From positions 3,175,001 to 3,239,000 of the forward strand of contig CP102593.1 in the NCBI GenBank assembly GCA_025666215.1: a DNA stretch of 64,000 bases. Direction: 5' to 3'. This document shows positions 37,024-45,084 of this stretch, piece by piece. A program made the translations under genes and the position numbers. The DNA is from Xanthomonas campestris pv. phormiicola (lineage in GTDB: Bacteria; Pseudomonadota; Gammaproteobacteria; Xanthomonadales; Xanthomonadaceae). Within the stretch, counting starts at the first letter, position 1. Each line of letters begins with the position of its first letter. The notes under the pieces are model-generated. The model had not been told where the DNA came from. It worked only from the letters and a program-made list of their open reading frames with translations, and did no database searches.

Positions 37024-37860
37024 TCACCCCTTCACGCTTCCCAGCAACAGGCCCTGGATGTAGTAGCGCTGCAGCGCCAGGAACAGCGCCAGCACCGGGA
37101 TCACCGTCACCACCGCGCCGGCCATCATCATCTCCACGTCCATGATGTGCTCGCGCGACAGCGCCGCCAGCGCCACCGGCAAGGTGTAGTGCTCCTGGTC
37201 GGTCAGCACGATCAGCGGCCACATGAAGTCGTTCCACGCGGCCATGAAGGTGAAGATGGTCAGCGTGACCAGCACCGGCTTGAGCATCGGCAGCACGATC
37301 TGGAAGAAGATGCGCAGTTCGCCGGCACCGTCGATGCGCGCGGCCTCCAGCAGTTCGTCCGGGATCGAGCGCGCGTACTGGCGCACCAGGAAGATGCCGA
37401 ACACCGTCGCCAGCGCCGGCACCACCACCCCGCCGAAGTTGTTGACCAGGTGCAGCTGCTTCATCAGCAGGAACAGCGGCAGCATCGCCACCTGCGCCGG
37501 GATCACCAGCGCCGCCAGCAGCACCTGGAAGATCCGCTCCTTGCCGACGAAGCGCAGCTTGGCGAACGCATAGCCGGCCATGGTGTTGACCAGCAGCGAG
37601 CCGAGCGTGATCGCGCACGACACCAGCAGGCTGTTGGCGAAGTTGCGCGCCATGCCGGTGCGCGAGAACAGCTCGCCGTAGTTGGCCAGGGTCGGGCCGG
37701 TCGGCAGCAGCGGCGGCGGGAAGCGGCTCGCCTGCCCGGCCGGCATGAACGACACCGACAGCATCCACAGCAGCGGCGCCAGGCTGATCAGCGCCAGCAC
37801 CAGCAGCCCGCCGTTGACCAGCAGCGTGTTCCAGCGCGACGCGCCGATTTCGCGGCTCAT
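37024..37860 (-). CDS. Carbohydrate ABC transporter permease (UgpE/MalG type)
   Basis: The 278-residue inner-membrane permease has six predicted helices and the EAA loop 'ELLEAARIDGAGELRIFFQIVLPMLKP' that docks onto the ATPase, here about residue 185. The N-terminal hydrophobic segment and 'NSLLVSCAITLGSLLVNTMAGYAFAKL' are typical of the MalG/UgpE subunit of CUT1 importers. It overlaps the MalF-type permease by four bases and ends the ABC gene set. Confidence 0.92.
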   Translation of the reverse strand: MSREIGASRWNTLLVNGGLLVLALISLAPLLWMLSVSFMPAGQASRFPPPLLPTGPTLANYGELFSRTGMARNFANSLLVSCAITLGSLLVNTMAGYAFAKLRFVGKERIFQVLLAALVIPAQVAMLPLFLLMKQLHLVNNFGGVVVPALATVFGIFLVRQYARSIPDELLEAARIDGAGELRIFFQIVLPMLKPVLVTLTIFTFMAAWNDFMWPLIVLTDQEHYTLPVALAALSREHIMDVEMMMAGAVVTVIPVLALFLALQRYYIQGLLLGSVKG

Positions 37861-38738
37861 ACCAGGTCCTTCTTGCGGCCGAAGCGCAGCATCACGGAGG
37901 TCACTCCCAGGATGATCAGGAACAGCAGGAACGCCACCGCCGACGCGCGGCCGAGGTTCCACCACTTGAAGCCTTCCTCGAACATGAAGTACAGCACGCT
38001 GACCGTGCTCTGCAGCGGGTCGCCGCGGGTCATCACGTAGGGTTCGGCGAACAGCTGGAAATAGCCGGACACGGTGATCACCCCGACCACCAGCAGCACC
38101 GGCCCCAGCATCGGCAGGGTGATGTGCAGGAACTGCCGCCACTTCGACGCGCCGTCGATGCGCGCGGCCTCGTACAGGTCCTGCGGGATGCCCTGCAGGC
38201 CGGCGAGGAAGATCACCATGTTGTAGCCGAAGTTCTTCCACACCGCGAACAGCATGATCGTCGGCATCGCCCAGTGCGGGTCGCCGAGCCAGTCGATCGG
38301 GCCGATGCCCAGATGGCTCAGGCCGTAGTTGACCAGGCCGTAGCTGGTGTGGAACAGGTAGCGCCAGATCACCGCCACCGCCACCAGCGTGGTCACCACC
38401 GGCGCGAACAGCGCGGTGCGGAACAGCGGCTTGAACCGCGCCACCGGCGCATTGAGCAGCAGCGCCGCGCCCAGCGAGGCGCCGATCGACAACGGCACGC
38501 CGACGATGACGAAGTAGGTGGTGTTCCACAGCGACTTCCAGAACATCTGCGTCTGCAGCAACTCGATGTAGTTGCCGAAGCCGACGAAGCGCAGGTGGTT
38601 GCTGTCGGCCAGCGCGTACAGGTCGAAGTCGGTGACGCTCAGCGCCAGCGCCGACAGCACCGGCAGGCCGAAGAACACGCCGATCACGATCAGCGCCGGC
38701 CCGGCGAACAGCCAGCCGGCCAGGGAACCGCGCTTCAT
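37857..38738 (-). CDS. Carbohydrate ABC transporter permease (UgpA/MalF type)
   Basis: The 293-residue permease has six hydrophobic helices and an EAA loop 'DLYEAARIDGASKWRQFLHITLPML' near residue 205. The opening 'GWLFAGPALIVIGVFFGLPVLSALALSVTDFDL' is characteristic of the UgpA/MalF group of the CUT1 family. ATGA overlaps link it to the binding-protein gene upstream and the UgpE-type permease downstream, so the three importer genes are translationally coupled. Confidence 0.92.
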   Translation of the reverse strand: MKRGSLAGWLFAGPALIVIGVFFGLPVLSALALSVTDFDLYALADSNHLRFVGFGNYIELLQTQMFWKSLWNTTYFVIVGVPLSIGASLGAALLLNAPVARFKPLFRTALFAPVVTTLVAVAVIWRYLFHTSYGLVNYGLSHLGIGPIDWLGDPHWAMPTIMLFAVWKNFGYNMVIFLAGLQGIPQDLYEAARIDGASKWRQFLHITLPMLGPVLLVVGVITVSGYFQLFAEPYVMTRGDPLQSTVSVLYFMFEEGFKWWNLGRASAVAFLLFLIILGVTSVMLRFGRKKDLV

Positions 38739-40048
38739 GGCGCCGCTCCCGCAGCCGCTGCGGCCGCTGCCTGCGGATGCTGCTGCTGGTAGATCCAGCG
38801 CCGCTTCTCCAGGATTTCGTCCACGCGCTTGTCCAGGTCCTGCACCGCCTTCTCCTGGCTTTCGCCGCCGCGCACCACGCGCTCGGTGACCAGCCGCATT
38901 TCCTGCACGATGCGCTCCCACTCCAGCACCTTCGGCGCCGGCTTGACCCGCTCCAACTGGTCGCGGAACGCGTGCGCCAGCGGATCGTTGGCCAGCGACG
39001 GGTATTCCCAGGTGCTGCGCCGCGGAGGCATGTCGCCGATCAGCGCGTGGAACCGCGCCTGGGTCTGCGGCCGCGACAGGAACTCGATCAGCTTCCACGC
39101 CGCGTCCTTCTGCTGCGACTTGCGGAAGATCACCAGGCTGGTGCCGCCGGCGATGCCGGCGCCCGGGCCGCTCGTGCCCGGCAGCGGCATCGTGCCCCAC
39201 TGCCCTTTCAGCGCCGCCGGCTCCAGCTTGCGGAACTCGCGGATATTCCACGGTCCGGAAATGTAGAACGCGTAGAAGCCGTTGAAGAATTCGTCCCACA
39301 CGTTGGAGATCTGGGTCTCGGACATCTTCGGCGCCCAGCCCTGTTCGAACATGTTGGCGTAGAAGCCCAGCGCCTTGCGGAAGCCGGGGCTGCGGAAGTT
39401 GCCGTAGTTGTTGTGGTCGCGCAGCAGCGGATCGTCCAGCTGCAGGCCCAGCGACAGCTGCTGCTCGAATTCGTTGATCGGCATCAGGATCGCGTAGCGC
39501 TTCGGCCCCACGTGCTTCTTCACCGCGGCCATGGCCTGCTCCCACTCGGCCCAGGTCTGCGGCAGCTTGTCCACGCCGGCCTCTTTCAGCATGTCCTTGC
39601 GGTAGAACAGCAGGCGCGTATCCACGTACCACGGCACCCCGTACAGCTGGCCGTCGATGACGCTGGTGTCCCAGATGCCGGCGAAGTAGTCCTTCGGATC
39701 GACCACCTTGGAGGTGTCCACGTAGGGCTGCAGCGGCTGCAGCGTGTCCAGCGCGGCGAATTCGGGGATCCAGGTATTGCCGAGCTGGCACACGTCCGGC
39801 AACCCGTCGGCGGCGAACGCGGTCAGCAACTTTTCGTGCGCGGCGGTCCACGGGATGTTCTGGATGTCCACGTGGATGCCGGGATTCTCCTTCTCGAACT
39901 CCGGGATCAGCTCGGCCACCACCTCGGCCTCGCGGCCCATCGCCCAGAACCGCACCACCTCGCCCTGCGGCGCGCGCGCGCAACCGCACACGGCCAGCAC
40001 CAGCATGCCCAGCGTCACGTACCGGCGCATCGTCCGCAAGCCGCTCAT
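38735..40048 (-). CDS. Extracellular sugar-binding lipoprotein of an ABC transporter
   Basis: The 437-residue protein is a cluster B/D substrate-binding protein (UgpB/MalE-like). A short signal ends in a cysteine-rich site (MLVLAVCGCARAP; Cys23 is the likeliest lipidated residue), and the mature protein opens 'EVVRFWAMGREAEVVAELIPEFEKENPGI', the classic first strand and helix of sugar-binding proteins. It also shows 'AFYISGPWNI' and 'IAGGTSLVIFRKS'. The C-terminus ends in an Ala-rich tail. It is coupled to the GH144 gene (ATGA) and to the permeases, so it presumably delivers oligosaccharides released by the glucanase. No ATPase gene is present in this cluster. Confidence 0.9.
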   Translation of the reverse strand: MSGLRTMRRYVTLGMLVLAVCGCARAPQGEVVRFWAMGREAEVVAELIPEFEKENPGIHVDIQNIPWTAAHEKLLTAFAADGLPDVCQLGNTWIPEFAALDTLQPLQPYVDTSKVVDPKDYFAGIWDTSVIDGQLYGVPWYVDTRLLFYRKDMLKEAGVDKLPQTWAEWEQAMAAVKKHVGPKRYAILMPINEFEQQLSLGLQLDDPLLRDHNNYGNFRSPGFRKALGFYANMFEQGWAPKMSETQISNVWDEFFNGFYAFYISGPWNIREFRKLEPAALKGQWGTMPLPGTSGPGAGIAGGTSLVIFRKSQQKDAAWKLIEFLSRPQTQARFHALIGDMPPRRSTWEYPSLANDPLAHAFRDQLERVKPAPKVLEWERIVQEMRLVTERVVRGGESQEKAVQDLDKRVDEILEKRRWIYQQQHPQAAAAAAAGAAP

Positions 40049-41667
40049 TGCGGATTCTGCGGCTGGCGCTGCGCGGGATTGGGCTGCGCTTCGGCGGATG
40101 CGGCGCGCGACTCGGCGATGCCCAGCGCCCGGGCCGTGGCCGCCTGCTCGTCCTTCTTCGGCAACGGCTGGGTCTCGCCCTCCGGGGTCAGCCAGCCGCC
40201 GCTGAAACCGGCGCGTTCCAGGCCGGTGCGCAGGTACTTGTTCTTCTTCATCACGTTCCAGACGAACTCGTTGCGGTAGTTGGCGATCATGGTGACGATC
40301 GCGCCCTGGTCGATGCCGATGTAGTCGCCGGCGACCCAGCCGCGGTTGGGCAGCATGCGCCCGGTCTTGAGCGGGATATCGTAGTTGAAGCTGGGATTGA
40401 ACGAATCCAGGAAGCCGTAGCTGGAATAGATGTAGTCGCCGAAGCGCTTGTGCATCTCCTGGGTGGCCGGGATCACCACTTCCGGCGCGAACACGATCGA
40501 GGACACCGCCGCGGTCGGCGCGATGGTGCCGTCGTCGAAGGCCTCGAACAAACCGGCGCCGCGGGTGCGGTAGTGGAAGAACTGGCGCTGTTCGCCGCGG
40601 TAGTCCTGGGTGGTGTTCTGCGGGCCGTCGCTGGCGGTCAGGCCCCACACGTTCTCGCCGTACTCCTTCCACTTCATCGGGTTGTCGATGGCGTACTCGC
40701 GCTGCGCGAGCGTGGCGCGGCGGCTGTTGAGGAAGTAGTCGATGCCGTGCTCGCGCATGTACTGGTCCTGGATGTCGCGGAAGTCGATCCAGACGTGGTT
40801 GTACTGGTGCGCGAACAACGGCCCGAACGCCAGGTATTCCTGGCCGTAGTACACGCCCCAGTCCTTGTTGTAGGTGCGCGTCCACTCCTGCCACGCATCG
40901 GGTTCCACCGGATGGGTCGGCGAGCCCAGCGCCAGCAGGTAGACCATCATGCCTTCGTTGTAGCCCATCCAGTCGTGCTGGATGAAGCCGCGCTCGGGGT
41001 ACCAGCCCATCGTGATCAGCGGCGTGCGCTGCTGCATCCACTTCCAGTCCACGCGGCGGTACAGCGTGTCGGCGATCTGGCGGATCTCCTTCTCGTCGGC
41101 GCTGTCGCCTTCGTAGTAGGACTGCGCGAACAGCACGCCCATCATCAGCAGCGCGGTGTCCACGCTCGACAGCTCCACCCACTGGTCGTAGCGCAGGCCT
41201 TTCTGCATGTCCAGGAAGTGGTAGTAGAAGCCCTTGTAGCCGGCGCGGCCGCTGCGCTGCGGACCGACCGGCACGTCGCGCAGGAAGCGCAGCGTGGTCA
41301 GCGTGCGCTGCACCGCCTGCTCGCGGCTGATCCAGCCGTTCTCGTAACCGATCGGATAGACGGTGAGCGCAAACCCGATCGAGGCGATGCTGGCGAACGG
41401 GCGCGACGGGTAGCGGTCCACCGCCAGGCCGTTCTGCTCGTTGGTGGTGTCCCAGAAGAACTGGAAGGTGCGCCGTTCGATGTCGTCGAACAGCGGCGGC
41501 AATTCGGGTTTGACCAGCTTGGGGGGGAGTTCGGCTTCGATCAGGATCACTTTTACCGGCTTCTTGTCCGCTACGGAGGGCTCCTCGGTTTTCTTGCAGG
41601 ATGCCAGCAGCGCTGCCGCCGCCAGCAGCAGGACCAATGGTGAGCGTGCGACGCTGCCCAGTTTCAT
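40045..41667 (-). CDS. GH144-type endo-beta-1,2-glucanase, lipoprotein
   Basis: The 540-residue protein has a lipoprotein signal (lipobox LASC, Cys24) and then a glucoamylase-like (alpha/alpha)6 domain (COG5368/PF10091). Hallmarks are 'RTFQFFWDTTNEQNGL', 'ASIGFALTVYPIG', 'GFYYHFLDM', 'ELSSVDTALLMMG', 'YNEGMMVYLLALGS', 'QYNHVWIDFRDIQD', 'NVWGLTASDGP' and 'DDGTIAPTAAVSSIVF'. The characterised members of this domain are GH144 endo-beta-1,2-glucanases (Chitinophaga SGL). The substrate here is therefore probably linear or cyclic beta-1,2-glucan, possibly the cell's own periplasmic glucans or those of neighbours. It is the first gene of the leftward GH144-binding protein-permease operon and has a LacI-type operator 16 bp before its ATG. 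Confidence 0.87.
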   Translation of the reverse strand: MKLGSVARSPLVLLLAAAALLASCKKTEEPSVADKKPVKVILIEAELPPKLVKPELPPLFDDIERRTFQFFWDTTNEQNGLAVDRYPSRPFASIASIGFALTVYPIGYENGWISREQAVQRTLTTLRFLRDVPVGPQRSGRAGYKGFYYHFLDMQKGLRYDQWVELSSVDTALLMMGVLFAQSYYEGDSADEKEIRQIADTLYRRVDWKWMQQRTPLITMGWYPERGFIQHDWMGYNEGMMVYLLALGSPTHPVEPDAWQEWTRTYNKDWGVYYGQEYLAFGPLFAHQYNHVWIDFRDIQDQYMREHGIDYFLNSRRATLAQREYAIDNPMKWKEYGENVWGLTASDGPQNTTQDYRGEQRQFFHYRTRGAGLFEAFDDGTIAPTAAVSSIVFAPEVVIPATQEMHKRFGDYIYSSYGFLDSFNPSFNYDIPLKTGRMLPNRGWVAGDYIGIDQGAIVTMIANYRNEFVWNVMKKNKYLRTGLERAGFSGGWLTPEGETQPLPKKDEQAATARALGIAESRAASAEAQPNPAQRQPQNPQ

Positions 41668-41683
41668 GCCTTCGACACCCCTG

Positions 41684-41697
41684 TGAAATCGTTTACA
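41684..41697. promoter_or_regulatory. LacI-family operator before the GH144/ABC operon
   Basis: Read on the minus strand, TGTAAACGATTTCA matches the consensus TGWAANCGNTNWCA in full. It lies 16 bp upstream of the GH144 start codon and 13 bp downstream of a -10 hexamer, so a bound repressor would block transcript elongation or initiation. Its half-sites match those at 26917 and 49234. Confidence 0.7.
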
Positions 41698-41709
41698 TGC
41701 ATGTGTGAA

Positions 41710-41715
41710 ATTATC
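41710..41715 (-). promoter_or_regulatory. -10 element for the GH144/ABC operon
   Basis: GATAAT on the minus strand differs from the TATAAT consensus only at the first base. Transcription would start near 41703, putting the operator at about +6 to +19. The -35 region (about 41733-41738) is poor, suggesting that an activator helps or that the promoter is weak. Confidence 0.5.
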
Positions 41716-41773
41716 CTACTTCCCACCTCGCCGCGACCACCCTAAACGTTCCGGGGTGGCCGCGGCAAAGCCT

Positions 41774-44746
41774 TTACCAGTCCAGCCCCAGCGACAGCTT
41801 CGCGGTACGGGTCGCGTACTGGTCGTAGCCGGTATAGGTCCCGCTGTCCCAATCGACGCTGTACGAGTCGTAGTTCTTCCAGTTGAAGACGTTCAGCACA
41901 TCCAGGCGCATCTTCAGCTTGACGTTGGACCCGGTGTCCCACACCTTCTGCGCCGCCAGGTCCAGCTGCTTGATGCCCAGCGTGGTGTCGGGATGGAACT
42001 GGCGGATGCGGCACTGCCCGTCCGACGGGCAATAGGTGGTGTAGTAGTACTCCGGCGTGGACAGCGTCAGCTTGCCGGAGAACGTGGTGTCCCAGGGACC
42101 GTCGGCGACGCCGCTGACCACCAGGCGGTGCCGCGCGACGCCGCCGGAAGTGAACCAGCCGTAATCGGCGAGCGTGGCGTAGTCCAGCGCATAGTGCTCG
42201 CCGAACTGGCGGTTCTCCTTGGCGTTGCTGTAGGTGTAGGCGAAGTTGATGCTCCACGGCGACTCGGACGTGTACGGCTTCTCCAGGCTCAGCAGCAGCG
42301 AGTTGTTGCGGGTCTCCAGGCCGTTGGTGCCCAGGATCAGCGAACCGTAGCCCGGCACGCCGTAGTCCCACGGCGAGCCGGAGATGGTGCCTGCCTCGAA
42401 GAAGCTGCCGTCCGGCCGGCGGTTGCCCAGCAGGAACACGAAACCGTCCTTTGAGACGACACGCTGCAGCGTTACCGAACTGTTCCATCCGTAGCCCAGC
42501 ATCTGGAACGTGTCGCGGATACCCAGGCTGAACTGGTCCGAATACGGCACCTTGAGCTTGTTGGCCAGCAGATCGACCTCGCGGCCGGTGGCCGAGTTGC
42601 TCGCCACCAGCGCATCGAGGGTGGATTGCTGCAACAGCGCGTCGCTCCACTCCAGGCAGTTGCCGGTTCCCACCGTGCACGGATGCGCGGCGGTGTTGAT
42701 CGAATAGCCATAGCTGCCGTAGGTGGCCTTGGTCTGCTCCAGCGCCAGGTAGTCGAACAGGTTGCGGTCGTAGGAGCGCCCGGCACCGCCGAACAGCACG
42801 TGAGTCTGATCGCCGGTCAGGTCGTAGGAGAAGCCCAGCCGCGGCTGCCAGGCATCCTTGAACGCATGCCGGTTGCTGCCGTTACTGATGTACTTGGAGA
42901 TATCGATGCCGCCCAGCGCCAGCGTCTGCGCATAGGTCTGCGTGGTGGCCGCATTCGGATCCTGGCTGTAGAGCGCGGCGACCACCGCAGGATCGGTCAC
43001 GTAGTTCAGATAGCTCGGCGACTTCTCGTAGTCCCAGCGCAGGCCCAGGTTCAGGGTGAGCCGCTCGGTGGCCTCCCAGTCGTCCTGGAAGTAGATGCCG
43101 AACTGCTTGTTCTTGGAGGTCAACGTCCCCTGGCTGGTGCCGGTGAGGCCGGAGGCGAAGCTGATGTAGTACGGCACCGTGGTGCTGTCGTTGATGTCGT
43201 AGTAGTACTGCGGGTTGTACGGCTGCTGCTCGAGCGTGGTCAGCTCGACCTGCTTGTACTTCACGCCCATCTTGAGGGTGTGGCCCTCCCAGCCGGAGAA
43301 GGTCAGGTCGTCCTGGAAGGAGTGGCCCTTCTGGCCCTTGTGCTGGTAGCCGCCCGAACCGGCGCCGGTGGCCAGGATCACGTTGCCGTTGTTGTCCGCG
43401 CCATCGGTCAGCACGTAGCCGTCGCCGAAGTTCTTCGGCTCCAGCGACCAGAACGCCTTCTCGTAGGTCAGGTGCGCATCGTTGAGCCAGTCGCCCATGG
43501 TCAGCTGCCAGCGCAGGTCGATCCGCGTCTCGTCCACCTTGCTTTCGGTGGCGTAGGACTCGGTGTTCTGCGCGCCGACGTTGCCCAGGCCGGTTTCCTC
43601 GCGACGCTTGGCGGTGAGCTCCAGCAGATTGTTCTCATCGACCGACCAGTCGATCTTGCCAAAGTACAGGTCCTCGTGGAACGGCACGCTGCTGTTGCGC
43701 ACCGCCGACTGCACCGACGCAGGCAGTTCGGCCACGGTATAGCCCTGGCCCGGATACACGTCCTGCGGCGCGGAATAGTCCTTGCCCTCGTAGGTCACGA
43801 AGAAATGCGCCACGTCCTTGACGATCGGGCCGCCGAACGAGAAACCGTACTGCTCGTCCTTGGAGCGGTCCTTGCTGCCCTGCTCCTTCTCCGACTCGCG
43901 CGCCGCGCGCCAATCGGAATTGCTGTAGTCCCAGAAGAAGCTGCCGTGGAAATCGTTGCCGCCGGACCTGGTCACCGCCGACACCGCCGCACTGCTGAGC
44001 TGGTCGTACTCGGCCTTGTAGTTGGAAGTGATGACCTTGTATTCGCCGATCGCCAGCTGCGGGAACGGATTGCCGCGGCTGGAGTCCTGCCCGGTGATGC
44101 CGCCGGCCAACACGTAGTTCTTCTGACCGACGCCATCGATGAACACATTGATGTTGTTCGCGCTCTGCGCGCCTGACTGCAGCTTGGTCGAGCCGTCGCT
44201 GGGGCTGGTCTCGAACACCATGCCGGGCACGGTGTCGGCGAAGGCCAGGAAGTTGCGCGAGCTCTGCGGCAAGGCCTCGATCTGGCGCGTGGTGACGTAG
44301 GTGGCCACCTCGGAGGTCTTGGTTTCCACCGCCAGCGGCGCGGTGACCTGCACGGTGTCCAGGGTCGTGGCGCCGCCAGCGGCAGTGCCGGGGCCACCGG
44401 CGGCCAGATTCAGCGTCGCCGCCTGGCCGACCTGCACGGTGATGGTCTGGCTGCTGGTGCTGTCGCCGGACTGCACGTCGACCCGGTAGGTGCCCGGCGG
44501 CAGGCCCGCCACCGAATAGCTGCCCGATGCGCTGGTCTGGACGCTGCGGCTGAAGCCGGTCGCCAGGTTGGTCGCGGTCACCTTGGCGCTGCCGGCAGCG
44601 GCGGCATCGACCGTCACCTGGCCGCGGATGGTGGCCGCGGTGCTCTGCGCGAGCACCGGCGCGGCGGCAAGCAGCAAACAGCCGGCCAAGGCGCAGGCAA
44701 GTGCGCTGCGTTGCGGCCGGTACGTCGATTGGATGTGGTTTTTCAT
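41774..44746 (-). CDS. Oar-like TonB-dependent receptor with N-terminal carboxypeptidase-regulatory-like domain
   Basis: The 990-residue outer-membrane receptor has a signal peptide (ending near 'LLLAAAPVLAQ'). A small beta-sandwich domain follows ('TIRGQVTVDAAAAGSAKVTATNLATG... GLPPGTYRVDV', about residues 37-110), then a plug ('QIEALPQSSRNFLAFADTVPG', 'VKDVAHFFVTYEG') and a large barrel ending 'LSLGLDW'. This layout defines the Oar/CarbopepD_reg group, which in Xanthomonas often imports plant or microbial glycans. It lies directly upstream of the GH144 gene, with a 106-bp gap holding a LacI operator. A GGGAGG ribosome site precedes its ATG. It is about as long as, and homologous along its whole length to, the next receptor at 45085. 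Confidence 0.93.
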   Translation of the reverse strand: MKNHIQSTYRPQRSALACALAGCLLLAAAPVLAQSTAATIRGQVTVDAAAAGSAKVTATNLATGFSRSVQTSASGSYSVAGLPPGTYRVDVQSGDSTSSQTITVQVGQAATLNLAAGGPGTAAGGATTLDTVQVTAPLAVETKTSEVATYVTTRQIEALPQSSRNFLAFADTVPGMVFETSPSDGSTKLQSGAQSANNINVFIDGVGQKNYVLAGGITGQDSSRGNPFPQLAIGEYKVITSNYKAEYDQLSSAAVSAVTRSGGNDFHGSFFWDYSNSDWRAARESEKEQGSKDRSKDEQYGFSFGGPIVKDVAHFFVTYEGKDYSAPQDVYPGQGYTVAELPASVQSAVRNSSVPFHEDLYFGKIDWSVDENNLLELTAKRREETGLGNVGAQNTESYATESKVDETRIDLRWQLTMGDWLNDAHLTYEKAFWSLEPKNFGDGYVLTDGADNNGNVILATGAGSGGYQHKGQKGHSFQDDLTFSGWEGHTLKMGVKYKQVELTTLEQQPYNPQYYYDINDSTTVPYYISFASGLTGTSQGTLTSKNKQFGIYFQDDWEATERLTLNLGLRWDYEKSPSYLNYVTDPAVVAALYSQDPNAATTQTYAQTLALGGIDISKYISNGSNRHAFKDAWQPRLGFSYDLTGDQTHVLFGGAGRSYDRNLFDYLALEQTKATYGSYGYSINTAAHPCTVGTGNCLEWSDALLQQSTLDALVASNSATGREVDLLANKLKVPYSDQFSLGIRDTFQMLGYGWNSSVTLQRVVSKDGFVFLLGNRRPDGSFFEAGTISGSPWDYGVPGYGSLILGTNGLETRNNSLLLSLEKPYTSESPWSINFAYTYSNAKENRQFGEHYALDYATLADYGWFTSGGVARHRLVVSGVADGPWDTTFSGKLTLSTPEYYYTTYCPSDGQCRIRQFHPDTTLGIKQLDLAAQKVWDTGSNVKLKMRLDVLNVFNWKNYDSYSVDWDSGTYTGYDQYATRTAKLSLGLDW

Positions 44747-45084
44747 GAAACCCTCCCGGGGTTCTTCATGTTCTGGTTGCAGGAATAGCGAATTGGCCGA
44801 ATGTGAGAAAGAAATCCAACAAATGACGCATTATCGACAGCGACACGGGCAGCGACGACGTTGCGCGGCCCATGCTTTTCCTACGTTTCCACCGGTATTC
44901 CGACAACACGCCGCGACGCCGCACTCGGGTTGCCGCAGCGCCTGTTCGCGCTGCGCCAGCGCCGTGCGTACGACAACGCGCTGTTTCGACAGCATGCGCG
45001 CCCCGCCAATCGCTTAGATCACGCGAACATATCCCTGCAACCGCCGCGGCTCCCGAACAGGTTCGGGCGCCACGGCAGCAGGAC
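44747..45084. other. Gap between the two Oar-like receptor genes
   Basis: The 338-bp gap holds the ribosome site GGGAGG just before the first receptor and, 17 bp after the stop of the second, a small inverted repeat (CCCGAAC-AG-GTTCGGG, 45052-45067) that may terminate or stabilise the transcript. No LacI-type operator and no gene were found. Confidence 0.55.

Noticed and set aside
33250..38040. 4.8-kb + strand frame opposite the discoidin glycosidase and permeases
   Set aside because: Complement of genes with clear domains; composition is typical of a codon-position shadow.
41703..41716. TGTGTGAAATTATCC as a Clp/CRP site
   Set aside because: Only the left half resembles TGTGA; the right half lacks TCACA, and the sequence is better explained by the -10 element.
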